The notes: generated by a model from the letters alone, not told the origin. Shown: positions 20,487 to 31,475, numbered from the stretch's first letter. The stretch: 64,000 nucleotides of DNA from Symbiodinium sp. CCMP2592 (GCA_905221615.1 CAJNDT010005501.1:206501-270500), one strand, 5' to 3'. A program made the numbers and translations.

Positions 20487-21513
20487 ACATGATAGACGGG
20501 TAGTAACCTACGGTTGGTGATATAAACCCTGCAGTACCCATAACAAGGAACAGACCATAATTCCCATAGTGTAGGGTCCTCAAGGTGATGCAGGATTTAT
20601 ATCATCAACCTACTGTCTGGTCGCGGTCAGGGGTATTTTGGCGCTCTATCCATTGGGCTTTAGGGGATCTGTTAGAGATTGTGGGGCTTGAGACTTGGTG
20701 AAAAAGGTGAGAACAACCCGGAGACACAAGTAAACGTTGCACAAGCAAGATAACTTGAATGGCCGTAGAACCTCAGTTGCGACCAATGATTTCAAAGGTC
20801 TGCACCAAGTCAAGAGCTTACGACTTCAAGGCTTGAAGCGCCCGTTGGGTTTAGGGCTTAGGGCTTCAAGGGGCAGCGTCCTTTGTGCGCGGATATTTCC
20901 CAGACTCCAGGAGAACGTAAAAGGGGGCATGGGTTGACTTAGTTGTCCAGTATCCTCGGGGAACTAAAACTGAACCCTTAACCCTAAACATTAACCGTGG
21001 GAATATGAATACAGGGGTTACAGCACCCCCAGAAAAGAAATAGTTACCTAATGTACTACTAAGTGGATCCGCCTCGAGGGTCATACCCTGAACCCTCACC
21101 CTCAGATCCTAAATCCTCCGGCTAGGGTGCTATAGGAATCCTCAGCATTAAAGCCCCTACCCAGAGCTTCAACTTGATTAAGGCATCAATAGTTAGAACA
21201 AGGGTTTCGGGGAAAATTATGGTATAAGTGTAAGGGGACTATCAGGCAATACGTGTAATTACTTAGTCTGTCGAGTTCTGTTAGCTGGCCAATAAACCAG
21301 GGATGCGTCACCCGAAAGCTTATGTTTGGGTTGTGGGTTTTTGACAAAATTCAACAACACATACACCGCAGCTGCAACCTATGGGGGGGGGATTTCGAAG
21401 CGCAGGTACACATGAGGTTCCTTCATGTGTATATATATATATATATTATATAGGCCCACAGGGCTTCACCAGCAAGTTTCAAGTGGATGATACCTGGCAT
21501 AATCTCATGAGTT

Positions 21514-21609
21514 CCTAGAGGCTCCATAGCAGTTCATTTTGGTGGTTCATATTTAGAACCCTATATGTAAGGTAACCCTAAGAAGGAACTACTCTGGAGC
21601 CTATGGGCA
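21514..21609. mobile_element. Foldback element, family D, degenerate
   Basis: CCTAGAGGCTCCATAGCAGTT left; GGAACTACTCTGGAGCC and TATGGGCAG right. Confidence 0.7.
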
Positions 21610-21736
21610 GGCGGGTCCTCATAACCCAAACTCTACCATCTCCCACACTCCTTCAAGAATGGATAGACCGGAAAAAGCTCCCCACAATAGTAGCCTTTGA
21701 GCCCGATAACATTTAACAGATCTTTTGAAATCCATA

Positions 21737-21836
21737 GGGGTAGCTGTCAAAATTATGGCCCCTTTGGGGGCCCTAAATAATAGGTGCCATAGTATATTCG
21801 GGACCCGAAAAGGGGCCCTAATTTTGACAACCATCC
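21737..21836. mobile_element. Foldback element, family B
   Basis: GTAGCTGTCAAAATTATGGC and CCCTAATTTTGACAACCATC arms; centre AATAATAGGTGCCATAGTAT. Confidence 0.8.
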
Positions 21837-21924
21837 AATAGATAGGAGATTAGAGTTTAGGGCAAGAAAGGGAAGTGGCCCCAAACAAGCCCAGCAGCCT
21901 AAGATTTAGGGATGCCGGTGGATA

Positions 21925-22026
21925 ATATCGGGGCCTTAATAATTAGAATAGGGTGTTGGTTGCTCATTATACTATATTTATTCTAGGGAACCCCCAAAAT
22001 AGTGTCGGTAATTATTTACGCCCCTA
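21925..22026. mobile_element. Foldback element, family G
   Basis: ATATCGGGGCCTTAATAATT and AATTATTTACGCCCCTATGG arms with both internal blocks. Confidence 0.82.
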
Positions 22027-22457
22027 TGGTAGGTAGCTGTGTGGTCCTTACCAAAGCAAGCTCCATGCACCAATCGCTGCCCGAACAACTGCATCTGAAA
22101 GCATCGGGATCCAAATTTGCTACCAGAAACCTCATACATGGCGCATGAACCAAAGATCTTTCAAGCTGTTAGCATTCATGAGGTCTTGAAGGAGGGTCCC
22201 AATCGAATCATAGGCTTTGCACCTTAGATTTGTCGGGGTGTCAGGGTTAGGGTTTAGGGTTCAAGCTGGTTTAAGCTACATACTTGCAATCCACAAACCC
22301 TAAAACCGAATCAGCGAATTCTAGACTTCAAGGCGTCCAAAGCCCGACGGGCAAGTCTCTACAGGGGCTATAATAGCAGACGTTTTGACGGCTCTTTTTA
22401 TGGAATACACCCCGTGCCGAAAGAGTTGATTCTTGCAGCTCATGGAAACCCTGAGCT

Positions 22458-22524
22458 ATAGTAGGATCCTTATTAAAAGGACCCCAAAATAAGGTAATTA
22501 CCCCTAAATTTCCGAAACTCCCAT
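22458..22524. mobile_element. Half copy of family A
   Basis: Retains only AGTAGGATCCTTATTAAAAGG onward to TTTCCGAAACTCCCAT; the first arm is missing. Confidence 0.7.
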
Positions 22525-22858
22525 TTACGCCCGATAGTCTTCGGTTTCACCACTAGAAATTAAGCACCCCATCCGCTGTCCTCGCCGAGCGCATCGAGGG
22601 CGGCCCGCGCGACGGCACGGGGACGCCCAGTTCTTGCGATAGGGGTAAGCACTTTGGAATACATAGGGGGTTTGGGGTTTGGAGTTTTGGGGGTGTAGGG
22701 CTTACGATTTTGGGAAAAAATTTTGGGTCTTACAATTTTGGGTCTTGGTCTTCTGCGATTCTTGCCGTCCTTCTAGCAGGGCCCTCTACCCTAGTCCTTG
22801 CGTAGGATCCCCTTGAGGAAGACACAGTCCCTCAACCAGTCTCTGCCTCGGATCTCTC

Positions 22859-22980
22859 TGGGTTAGGGTTTAGGGTTTAGGTTTAGGGTTTAGGGTTTAG
22901 GGTTCAGGGTTTCTTTTTTAGGGTTTAGGGGTTCGGGGTTAGGGTTTAGGGTTATGGTTTTGGGCTTAGGGTTTACGGCC
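22859..22980 (+). repeat. Interstitial TTTAGGG array
   Basis: Two runs of TTTAGGG separated by TTCTTTTTTAGGG and drifting to TTTACGG at the end. Confidence 0.85.
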
Positions 22981-23148
22981 GTTTACGGCTCAAATCTGGC
23001 AGGAAGGCTGCTGAAAAGACCAGCTCAAGGCATGCACTTCCACAGTCCTACTTGGAGGATCATGAGACTTAGTAAGGTTTAGGGTTCCTTTCAATAAGGG
23101 TACTATAGGGTTCTATAATGGGGTTCCTTAAAGGGGTTCTATAATGGG

Positions 23149-23253
23149 GATCATGGGACTTAGTAAGTAAGGTTATAAGTACCTTAATGGGAGCTATCAG
23201 TAATTATAAGTATAATTACCTGAATTATAACCCTAGTTACTAAGTCCCATGAC
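23149..23253. mobile_element. Foldback element, family O
   Basis: Arms GATCATGGGACTTAGTAAG and GTTACTAAGTCCCATGACC. A decayed tandem copy of the left arm (ATCATGAGACTTAGTAAGG) lies at 23061. Confidence 0.7.
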
Positions 23254-23337
23254 CCTTAAAGTAGACTGCCTAAACACCGGGAAACTTGGGCCTTCTCGTC
23301 GTCTAATTCTAAACAAACACTCCATCTCTTTAGATAA

Positions 23338-23432
23338 ATGGGAGTTGGGAACCCTAATCTAGTACCCTAAATAGTAGGATCCTTATTATACGGACTCCAA
23401 AATAAGGTACACTAATTTTCGGAAACCCCCAT
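23338..23432. mobile_element. Foldback element, family A, 5' deletion
   Basis: ATGGGAGTT is followed directly by GGGAACCCTAATCTAGTACC, so the TCCGAAAATA block is lost on the left but kept on the right. Confidence 0.8.
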
Positions 23433-24220
23433 ATGCCGCCAGAGCCTGATTGGGACCCAAATGGTGACCCAATTAGGTCGGTAGAGATTAGATTGTAAAC
23501 GGAAGAGAGTGCAGCGTTTAGGGTTTAGGGTCTTTAGGGGTTTTAGGGTTTAAGGAGTTCCGGAGACTGCAAACCCAAAGCCTACACCCGCGGCTTGGCT
23601 GGGGAGCAAAGACTTTAACTAGGGCAGCAGCTGCCTGACACTACCTGGCCCGGGACTTACAGGGAATAGCCCATACGATAGAAGGTCCTTGGAGCCACGG
23701 CCACGGGTAGTGACCCCAAAACTCCCACATGCGGATGTTATTTTCTATAACTCGAAAATCCTTCAACCCTCAGCCAAAACCTTCGCTAGACACCGAGCCC
23801 GATCCTTTGACCCTACAAAGCCCTATGAAGCCCTACAAAGCGTCGAAGGAATCCGGTTTAACATCCTACAAACCTTATGGAAACCTATGAAGCGTCTCTT
23901 CGAACATTTAAGGACCATTTATGGTACCCTGAAATTCCCTGAAAGGATCCCTGTGAAGCAACCCCTTCAAGGACCCCTCAAAGGAACCCTTCTGAGGACC
24001 CCCTTGAAGGAATGTTTTAGCGGAACCCGTTAAAGGAACCCTAAAACTTAAACTCTAAAGCCCAAAGCTCTAAAACCCCGAAGCCTAAGCCCTACAACCC
24101 TAACACCCCAAACCCCTATGATTATCAGGTACTTGGACCCTTGGGGTAAGACCACTTCGGGGCCAGTCACTGCTTCGCAAGGTTGGCAGACGCAGACCTG
24201 CTCTAGGGCTTTTTGGAAGT

Positions 24221-24353
24221 CATAGGGATCCTTAGGGGTGTAGGGGGGAGGGGTGTAGGGAACTATATTTCCTTAAATAGGCCTTATTAGTCCTTATTAT
24301 GGGCCTTAAGGCCCCCTACCCCCCCTCCCCCTACACCCCTAAGGATCCCTATG
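24221..24353. mobile_element. Foldback element, family I, single copy
   Basis: Arms CATAGGGATCCTTAGGGGTG (then TAGGGGGGAGGGG) and CACCCCTAAGGATCCCTATG, nearly perfect over about 40 bp. No second copy in the window. Confidence 0.85.
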
Positions 24354-24688
24354 AGGAAGGGTTTATAGACTTTTCGGCGTTCTAGGGACGACAGGGCTTC
24401 TTTTTTGAGCACCTTTTTCCATCCGCCGAAGGCTTAGGTATCCGGAATATAGGGCTTTCGGGTTTAGGGCTTTGGGATTTAGGGCTTAGCGCCTTAGGGT
24501 GTCGGGCTTTTAGGGTTTAGGGCTTTAGGGCTTTGAGGAGTTGGGCTTAGGGCTGCGGGCTCCTATTTGAAGAACCTACCCTACACCGCCCCCAAAAAGG
24601 GAAAGCTTCTCTTCCTCTGGTCCCGTAAACCCTAAACCATGAAGCGTCGGCGATCCCAACCTTCGGACATATCGACTACTTGTTTCTT

Positions 24689-24814
24689 CTAGATCCCCAG
24701 CAAGCCAGTAAAAGGTTCCGATGTCAGAAAGCTGCCTTTTGCGATGGTTTGTGCAATAGGGAAAGCATCAGAAGGAGCATCATCAAAAGGGGTTGTTTTG
24801 AGTGTCTTTGATCG
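24689..24814 (-). CDS. Candidate 3'-terminal exon, unknown protein
   Basis: After GGGTTTAG at 24815 the minus strand is open for 42 codons to TAG at 24689; contains DDAPSDAFPIAQTIAKGSF and ends TGLLGI. GNN-type codons dominate. Overlapping plus-strand frames are also open, so strand rests on the local array direction. Confidence 0.33.
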   Translation of the reverse strand, partial: RSKTLKTTPFDDAPSDAFPIAQTIAKGSFLTSEPFTGLLGI

Positions 24815-25325
24815 CTAAACCCTTAACCCTAAAACCCTGAAGCCCCAAGTCCAACATGGATGTGGGGGTCTTTTATTGCTGTGCGAGACAATGAACTCGC
24901 ACTCTTGTCTGATCATTCAGAGCAACACTTCAGCCGAACATGACGAGGACGGAATAGTTACCCTGTTTTCGAGACAAGCGTCACACAACCCTCAATACTC
25001 CTGTCTCCGACAACCATCGCAGCCTACCACAGCCTGCTTTCTTGGAATGGCTTTCGAATTCAGACCGTAGAAAAAGGTAGCTTCTGGTGAGTTGAGGTAG
25101 GGTCTGCCACGTAGTCGGTCAATCTGGCTATCACCTGCTATGACGGGGAAGAACTAGTTAGAATAGTTTTTGAGGTTACAAAGAAACCGTACATGTTTTC
25201 ACCAGGAACCCTAACTATAAGCGTCGGTGAAGCTCAGGCCCCTTATTGGAGTTGCACCTCGTTTCGGAAAACACGCGTAGACCAGGCAAGCATAACCGGG
25301 GCGCTGGGCTTATGTAAGCTCTGAA

Positions 25326-25438
25326 TACCCAGAGCCTCCAAAACCCCTTAATTAAGGAATACACCTTAAATTATAGTAGGATCCCTTATATGATTTAAGG
25401 TATATTCCTTAATTAAGGGGTTTTGGAGGCTCTGGGTA
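25326..25438. mobile_element. Foldback element, family H
   Basis: Nearly perfect arms of about 47 bp: TACCCAGAGCCTCCAAAACC then CCTTAATTAAGGAATA, and the inverse. The loop is GTAGGATCCCTTATATG. Confidence 0.92.
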
Positions 25439-25638
25439 GTCGGAAGCTCAAAATCAAGCAGCGCTTGATTGCACACCAGTCCAAGCTCCGAGTACAATCC
25501 GGCTTCCAAACCTTTCGTCCTCTTCTAAGAAACCGTGGGTACTGCCCCCATACAGTAATAGGGCTACTATTAAGGTCCTAATATGTCTATATTTTCACAT
25601 GGAACCCCCAAAATTATATTGGTAATTGGGCCTCTATC

Positions 25639-25639
<1 letters not shown>

Positions 25640-25669
<30 letters not shown>

Positions 25670-25692
25670 CTATCTATATATATATATATATT
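25640..25692. repeat. ATCT/TA microsatellite
   Basis: (CTAT)n passing into (TA)n, at the end of a family G remnant (25551-25636). Confidence 0.85.
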
Positions 25693-25777
25693 GATTGTAG
25701 AACCCTTCTAGTACAGCAGTCCTTACAGTCCCGTTTAAAGGAGCCCTGATAGTAGTCCTTATCGTCCCCTTTGCAGG

Positions 25778-26123
25778 ATCCCTTATGGGACCCTTCAAGG
25801 AGCCCTGATAATACTCTTGAAAAGGAAACCTGTTCAAACTATTTAGGCCCCTACAGCAATGACGTCTGCGTGCGACCAGGCCACCGTACCAACATCCCTT
25901 ATAGGACCCTTCAAGCAGCCCTGAAAATGCTCTTGAAAAAAACCCTGTTCAAGCTATTTAGGCCCCTAGAGCAATGACGTCTGCGTGCAGCCAGGCCACC
26001 GTACCAACATCCCTTATAGGACCCTTCAAGGAGCCCTGATAATACTCTTGACAGGAACCCTGCCCAAACTATTTAGGCCCCTATAGCAATGACGTCTGCG
26101 TGCGACCAGGCCACCGTACCAAC
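25778..26123 (+). repeat. Three tandem copies of a 115-bp unit
   Basis: ATCCCTTATAGGACCCTTCA begins units at 25778, 25894 and 26009. Each ends GCGTGCGACCAGGCCACCGT-ACCAAC. It includes GACGTCTGCG and a family G-like TTTAGGCCCCTA block. Confidence 0.9.
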
Positions 26124-26396
26124 TTTAAGGAGGGGTCGATGTCATCGCAGGGCTGGAAAGCCTTCCGCTTGCCAGCCTGGTTGGGCTACAGGTTTAGGGT
26201 CCAGTTAGGGTTTCGGGTTTAGGGCTCAGGGTTGTGGGTTTAGGGTTCAATTAGGGCTTCTAGGGTTTAGGGCGTGGTTGGGATCAGAGTTTTGGGTTCA
26301 GTTTGGATTTAGGGCCTGGAGGGTTTCAAGGTAGCAGGGTTTTTACTGTTTAGAGACTCCTGGCAAGGCTTGTGTTCGATTTAGGCTTTGTAAATG

Positions 26397-26675
26397 TTAT
26401 CGTTTGTTCTTGGGGCGTTCAAGCGTTGAGAGGTTTTGGGCAGAAACCCCCATGAGCCCCTGTAGAAATCCTGAATCAGATAGTCGGATCCATATTCTAA
26501 GGTCCTCGGATAAAGATACCATAACTTGGACGAACTCCTTCTTGTTTAAGAGCGTCTTTTTCAAGTCTTGCCCAGGCCTTGCTGGATATAGGAGCAGGTG
26601 CCGAACCGGTACACATGGCAACGGGCTGCGAGCGAGCTTCGAATCTTCGCAGCTCAGGTCCCCCGCTGTTTGTTT
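26397..26675 (-). CDS. Candidate 3'-terminal exon, unknown protein
   Basis: AAAAACAG at 26683-26676 is followed by 93 open codons to TAA at 26397. Contains DLSCEDSKLARSPLPC, LLNKKEFVQVMVSLSED and LRIWIRLSDSGFLQG, and ends ERPKNKR. Composition (Lys, Glu, Leu, Ser) is normal and the stop is not in a repeat. A plus frame of 95 codons overlaps but is Arg/Cys-rich and less protein-like. No family is recognised. Confidence 0.42.
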   Translation of the reverse strand, partial: KQTAGDLSCEDSKLARSPLPCVPVRHLLLYPARPGQDLKKTLLNKKEFVQVMVSLSEDLRIWIRLSDSGFLQGLMGVSAQNLSTLERPKNKR

Positions 26676-27102
26676 CTGTTTTTTGACTTAGGGCTTAGAG
26701 GGCTTAGAGCTATGGCTTTCGCATTGAGGGTTTGGTTTTAGGAGTTTAAGGTTTGGAGTTTGAGGTGTCTGAACTTGTGTGGTTTTGGGTGCTGCACTGT
26801 CTGTTCGGACCACAATATTTCGGTGATGTGGCTGGAAGGTGAAGGTAAGGGTTCTGGTGGTGTAAGCTTCTGCGGCTTACGACCCTAAACCCTAAACACT
26901 AAACCATAGAAGCCCTAAACCCAAACCGGTGCTTGACGGTTTTTGGCTTCAGGGCGGGGAAGGAAAACTAAGGAACCCAGCGCTGAGCCATAGAAGAAGA
27001 GCGAGCAAACGACCGATAGAGCTTCATTTGGGGTTTAGGGTTTAAGGATTTAGGGGTTTAGGGTTCGGGGTTTAGGGGTTCAAGGGTTTAGGGTGCCAGG
27101 TT

Positions 27103-27300
27103 TCATCCGGGTTCTTTAGGAGTTTTGCGCTTTACAAGAGCTCTATACGGGTCTAGCACTGAACCTCGAGACATACACCTCAAACCCCGAATCCTACACA
27201 ACACTTCGCCAGCCGACTGATGCGTCAGGAGTTTAAGGGGAACGTGAGCATTCAACAAAAAAGCACCAGCACAGATACATACATCTGCAATCCCGGATAC
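27103..27300 (-). CDS. Candidate 3'-terminal exon, unknown protein
   Basis: Open after GATCAAG to TGA at 27103, about 66 codons. Contains VCICAGAFLLNAHVPLKLL and DPYRALVKRKTPKEPG at the C terminus. No family is recognised. The region before it is a dense TTTAGGG/CCCTAAA stretch. Confidence 0.36.
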   Translation of the reverse strand, partial: VSGIADVCICAGAFLLNAHVPLKLLTHQSAGEVLCRIRGLRCMSRGSVLDPYRALVKRKTPKEPG

Positions 27301-28074
27301 TTGATCCGACACCCTAAACCCTAAACCCTAACCCCTACAGCCCCAGGCCCTCAACCGACACCCTTAACTCTGAGTCTGCTCAGAGCTCCCATCGCTTCAA
27401 ACCATCCCAAACCCAAACTCGAGTTTAGCGCTTAATTGAAGCAAAATCCGGCACCCGAAGCTTGTATAGAAACCCCATAGAGTCACTGCCTATGGAAACA
27501 ATGACATATGGTTTCAAATCCCTAGACTCTAAACCCCAAAACCCAAAAATCCCAAAATTCTTGAGCCCCTGAACCCCAACACCCTAAATCCTAAACCCCC
27601 AAAACCCCTAAACCCCTACACCCCCAAAACCGCTAAAGCCCTAAAGCCCTAAACCCCTAACCCTGAACCTTAAACCGTTCTAAGCCCCAAAATCCTAAAC
27701 CCTGAACCGTCGGCTGCGGGGGTATCCTCGAGCTTTTGGTCCACCAGATTACGGCCCTTTAGCCTCTGGCACACCTGCAGGGTTTAGGGTTTAGGATTTC
27801 TGGTTTAGGGCATGGGGTTTAGTTATGAAATGGTGAGGGCCTCTATGGGTTGCAGGGCGTGCTTTTCTCTGCGGTTTGGGGGGTTTGTGGCTTTTGGCTT
27901 TGGGCTCGGGGTTTGCGAGTTTGCAGGTTCGCGGTTGAAGAGATAACGGTTAAGCTGAGATACATCAAGATGCCCAAGCCCTAAACGATAAGAGCTTCAC
28001 ATGGGTGTTAACGGGTTCTGTTCGGGTGATAGTGGCTTTGTCGTGGGTTTAGTTTAAACGGTTTTCGGAACCTA
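27301..28074. other. Degenerate CCCTAAA-rich stretch, no gene seen
   Basis: Short CCCTAAA, CCCCAAA and CCCGAAA runs interleaved with unique sequence. Confidence 0.6.
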
Positions 28075-28172
28075 ATATATGGGCTTGAAATATTAGAATA
28101 GGGTTTTGGGGCCCATTATACTATAATCATAATAGGAACCCCAAATAGTACAGGTAATTACTTGCGCCCCTT
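28075..28172. mobile_element. Foldback element, family G
   Basis: AATATATGGGCTTGAAATATT left (decayed) and AATTACTTGCGCCCCTTATG right; internal GGGGCCCATTATACTATAAT intact. Confidence 0.8.
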
Positions 28173-28507
28173 ATGGCACACGTGCAACACAAGCCTGGTT
28201 GAGGATCGGCCCGAAGATTGCAGAGAGCTGATCTGCATCCTGCTTCGTGTCGCTGCTCGGTTCCGGGTCTTCTTTGCTTCGGGCTTCGGGAGCTTCAGAA
28301 AATGAGTTAGGGTCTAGGGATTAGGGTCATCATGAATAAAAGAATTCTTGATATAAGGACCCTGAGCCCTAAACCCAAAACCCATACAAGCCTAAAGTGT
28401 TGGGTTTAGAGCTTCCAACACCTGCCAGCCCGGAATGCCGGTGAGATTTTGTGGAATCGCAGACGCTATGTAGAAGGTTTGTGTGAATTTTAGATGGTTA
28501 TCGTTTC

Positions 28508-28600
28508 CTAGACCCTCCATCTACCCTCTATCAAACCCTAAACGCCCGTTCTTTGGGACCATATACCCCTACTTGAGGGTACAAGGAGGGCTCTGATTGT
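28508..28600 (-). mobile_element. Dispersed repeat, family M, short inverted copy
   Basis: CTAGACCCTCCATCTACCCT and TACTTGAGGGTACAAGGAGGG match the ends of 3498-3673 in inverse order; about 80 bp of the centre is absent. Confidence 0.65.
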
Positions 28601-28668
28601 TTACGGCTTCCTCAAGGGTGTAGGTATGCGAGGCAGCAGGCGAGGAAGCAAGATGGATGGCTGAGGCT

Positions 28669-28671
28669 GTA

Positions 28672-28710
<39 letters not shown>
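28669..28710. repeat. (AT)n microsatellite
   Basis: About 19 AT units. Confidence 0.9.
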
Positions 28711-28713
<3 letters not shown>

Positions 28714-29363
28714 TTAGTTCCTCAAAATGGCAGGTCTTTTTGGCTACAGGGGCAGTTGCGGCAAGCCTTCCTGCCTACGGCATACGAATAGCACGAGGAG
28801 CATCAATAGAAACACATGTCCAAACGTTTTTTTTCGAAACGTCCAACAAAAGCAGTGCAATCCAGATACATGCTTGGCAGGTATGCAAGCGTGTGTGAAT
28901 GTACGCCCATCAGTATACGTGCTGCCCTATGCATGCATGTGTTTGTATGACTGTGCTCTGCATACGATCGAATCGACTATTTGTTTAAGCCACTTGTCTA
29001 GCTACCTAATTACTCATGCTTGTGTACGTGTTTGCTTGTTTGTCTGCGTCTTTCCATGAACTTCTGCGTAGATAAATGCAATCCGCGCATCAATGCGCGA
29101 GAATGTAGGCAATGGAAATACATGATGCATGTGTGGTGATGTCCCACGATGACCTTCCTGTTTTGCCTGGAAAGCCCACAGCGAACCTGGATACCTGTAA
29201 CAAGTATACTGACTCAATGTTTACAGCTTGATGTTGCGCTTGCGTGTCTGGGCTGGTGCATATCGCTTGCCATACTGGTTTGGAAGGTTGCATTTATCTT
29301 AAACCCTAAACCCTTAAGCCCCAAAGCCGCGCAATTTACGCCTCTACACTCTCCTGCTGTGAA
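28711..29363. other. Ambiguous coding-like stretch
   Basis: Frames on both strands look partly coding: plus at 28737-28880 (contains GAVAASLPAYGIRIARG, ends at CAG|GTATGC) and minus at 29250-29090 (VSRFAVGFPGKTGRSSWD). I could not decide. Confidence 0.2.
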
Positions 29364-29549
29364 CTTACCTTTGGTTAGTAGGGAATGGAGGAATGGGGTA
29401 CAAGTGTAACTACTATTACTACCATTCTTCCACTCCCTACCAACCAAAACTAATCCTTATGGTAGCTATAGTAGCCCTTATAGACCCCTGTAAAGGAACC
29501 CTATTCTAATTCTTAAGGCCCCTACTTCCCTACTAACCAAAGGTAAGGA
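29364..29549. mobile_element. Family F element with an inserted family G-like piece
   Basis: Starts CTTACCTTTGGTTAGTAGGG and ends CTACTAACCAAAGGTAAG. A partial second right arm (CCCTACCAACCAAAAC at about 29433) is followed by ATAGTAGCCC...ATTCTAATTCTTAAGGCCCC, which is family G sequence, before the true right end. Confidence 0.7.
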
Positions 29550-30137
29550 AAAGCCTCGAAATCACAAGACCAACGGAGCGAGGTGCGCCTCCATGGCACT
29601 GGCCATGGCATCCATCAACATTGTAGTCCTCAGGCGTTTAGTGTTTAGGGTTTGCAGGGTTTGTAGGGTTTAGGGTTTAGGGTTTTTAGGAGTGGATACC
29701 CCAAACCAATAATTCTAACTCTTGAGTCCTAAAGTCCTGAACCCCAAAACCCCAGAAGAAGACAGCCCCCAAAGGCATGTAGCCCGCAAGCCTAAACCCG
29801 TAAAGCCCACAGTCTATGTTCTGGGTTTAGGATTCAAGATTTTGGGCATAGTCTGCAGGGATCCGGGCCCAAGTTTCATCAAACCCTACTGCTCGAAACC
29901 ACAGAAGGCAGTTAGGAGCGTCGCTAGATGGGATGACGAACTTGTGGCGAATGTAGAAGGCGAAGAAACTATGAATGCTGTTTCTCAGGGTTCCTTGCTA
30001 CAGTTGGTATGAACATACCCCAGAACCCTTTGATGTTTTGAGGCCACTGGATTAGGGTTTAGGGTTTAGGGTTTGTGGGCTAGAGGTTCGGGCGCCGGGT
30101 GGATCGTAGCGCCTGTGTGGCTTCAACCTCTGCAACC

Positions 30138-30245
30138 TAATATAGGGGCCTAAATAACTACCAATGCCATTGTGGGGGTTTCCTTACTAGAATTATGGCA
30201 TACAGTAATGGGCCCCCAAACCTATTCTAATCCTTAAGGCCCCTG
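30138..30245. mobile_element. Foldback element, family G (inverted internal blocks)
   Basis: CTAATATAGGGGCCTAAATA and ATCCTTAAGGCCCCTGTAT arms. The order of the two internal blocks is opposite to the copy at 5071. Confidence 0.75.
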
Positions 30246-30247
30246 TA

Positions 30248-30335
30248 TTTTTAGAATAGGGTTTTGGGCTCCTTAATACTATAGTTATAATAGGGAACCA
30301 TAAGACGAAAACGGGCAATTATTTAGGCTTCTACA
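30248..30335. mobile_element. Foldback element, family G, left end lost
   Basis: Begins at TAGAATAGGGTTTTGGGCTC, abutting the previous copy, and ends AATTATTTAGGCTTCTACA. Confidence 0.7.
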
Positions 30336-30526
30336 TTGGGGTTCCTTTGAGGAATCTTGAAACGGGTGAGGATGTCGTTGGGGCCATAATAACCTGCATA
30401 GCGAGCATAGGGTGCATCGCAGAGATTAGAGTCTCGGAACTTGAACCACGGGTTTCTGGGAACCGGTCCTCCTGCATGAACCCTTGACCCTGCCACCTTA
30501 GCTTCTATAGCTTCTTTAGCTTCGGT

Positions 30527-31088
30527 TCAAGCCCACTTCCGGCAAGAATGCTCAGGAGGAGCACACGTGGGTAGCGCGTTACTCCCCAGAGCCTCAAGTA
30601 CCCCTGCTTGAGGTGCCGGCAATTCCCTGCGCTCCAGCATGCCGGACAGGCACTGGCATACCTGGTCGGGATAGAAGCGGGGAACCGAGCATTCCTATAC
30701 TGAACTTAGAACCCTAGCAAAAATTATAAATTTTAGCTGTTTCTTAGGGATTATAATAACCAAAAATTAAAAATATCTCTAAGTACCCCTACGGCATGAG
30801 TGTAGTGGCACCGCAGCCAACCTGCCTCAAGCTCGGGTCTTCGACAAGCTTCGAGACTTGATTAGATCTGTTGGGTTCTGAGCTGTAATGCAATCCCTTG
30901 ATCATCTTTATCCGGGGAGATTGGCGCATTTATCAGCTTACCTTTGGTTAGTAGGGAATGGAAGAATGGTAGTAATAGCAGTTACACTTGTACCCCACCC
31001 CTCCATTCCCTACTAGCCAAAGGTAAGTCAGGGGTCTCGGGTCTAGACTAGGATTCGAGGTTTACGACGAAGCTTGTTAGTTCATGGC
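30527..31088 (-). CDS. 3' part of a split gene, unknown protein
   Basis: Exons: 31088-31069 (HELTSF), 30936-~30868 (LINAPISPDKDDQGIALQL) and 30694-30527 (56 codons after GTATAG; contains VPRFYPDQVCQCLSGMLERR and ends PEHSCRKWA, TGA). The first join keeps frame over a GT-AG intron of 132 nt whose 3' end is exactly the end of a family F foldback (30937). The last exon has the most convincing composition of the single-exon candidates. The donor of the middle exon is unresolved. No family is recognised. Confidence 0.43.
30937..31027. mobile_element. Foldback element, family F, at a splice acceptor
   Basis: CTTACCTTTGGTTAGTAGGG and CCCTACTAGCCAAAGGTAAG arms. On minus it ends GGTAAG and the exon starting at 30936 follows immediately. 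Confidence 0.88.
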
Positions 31089-31395
31089 CTGTCAAATTAG
31101 GCAAACCTTACACCTCAAACCCTGCCTGGTCCATTTGTGGAAACCCCGGGCCGGGCCTACCAGGAGCCCTGAAAGGAGTCCCAAAAGCCTCAAGAGGAAT
31201 TTCAAGAGGAACTCGAAGAGGAATCCCAAAGCCTACAAGGAACCCTGAAAGGAAGCCTTAAATTAAAGGAACCCTGAAAGGAAGCCTTAAAGGAACCCCG
31301 GACACCCAAACCTTCAAAGCGCACCTGCTCCGGCGAAACTGGATCGTGGCCAAAAAGCTCGGAGCCTCCAATCGAACACAAAGACCAACAAGCAA

Positions 31396-31475
31396 CCTAC
31401 CCAGAAACTCCATAGTAGCTCCTTTTGGGGATTGCCGTATAGGATTCTAAATATGGACCCCCATAAGGAACTACC
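31396..31475. mobile_element. Foldback element, family D, right end lost
   Basis: CTACCCAGAAACTCCATAGT and CCTTTTGGGGATTGCC on the left; the right arm stops after AAGGAACTACCCC. Confidence 0.7.

Noticed and set aside
23689..24033. 114-codon plus frame
   Set aside because: Its second half is built from GGAACCCT-type repeats common in the spacer and it has no ATG; no splice signals support it.
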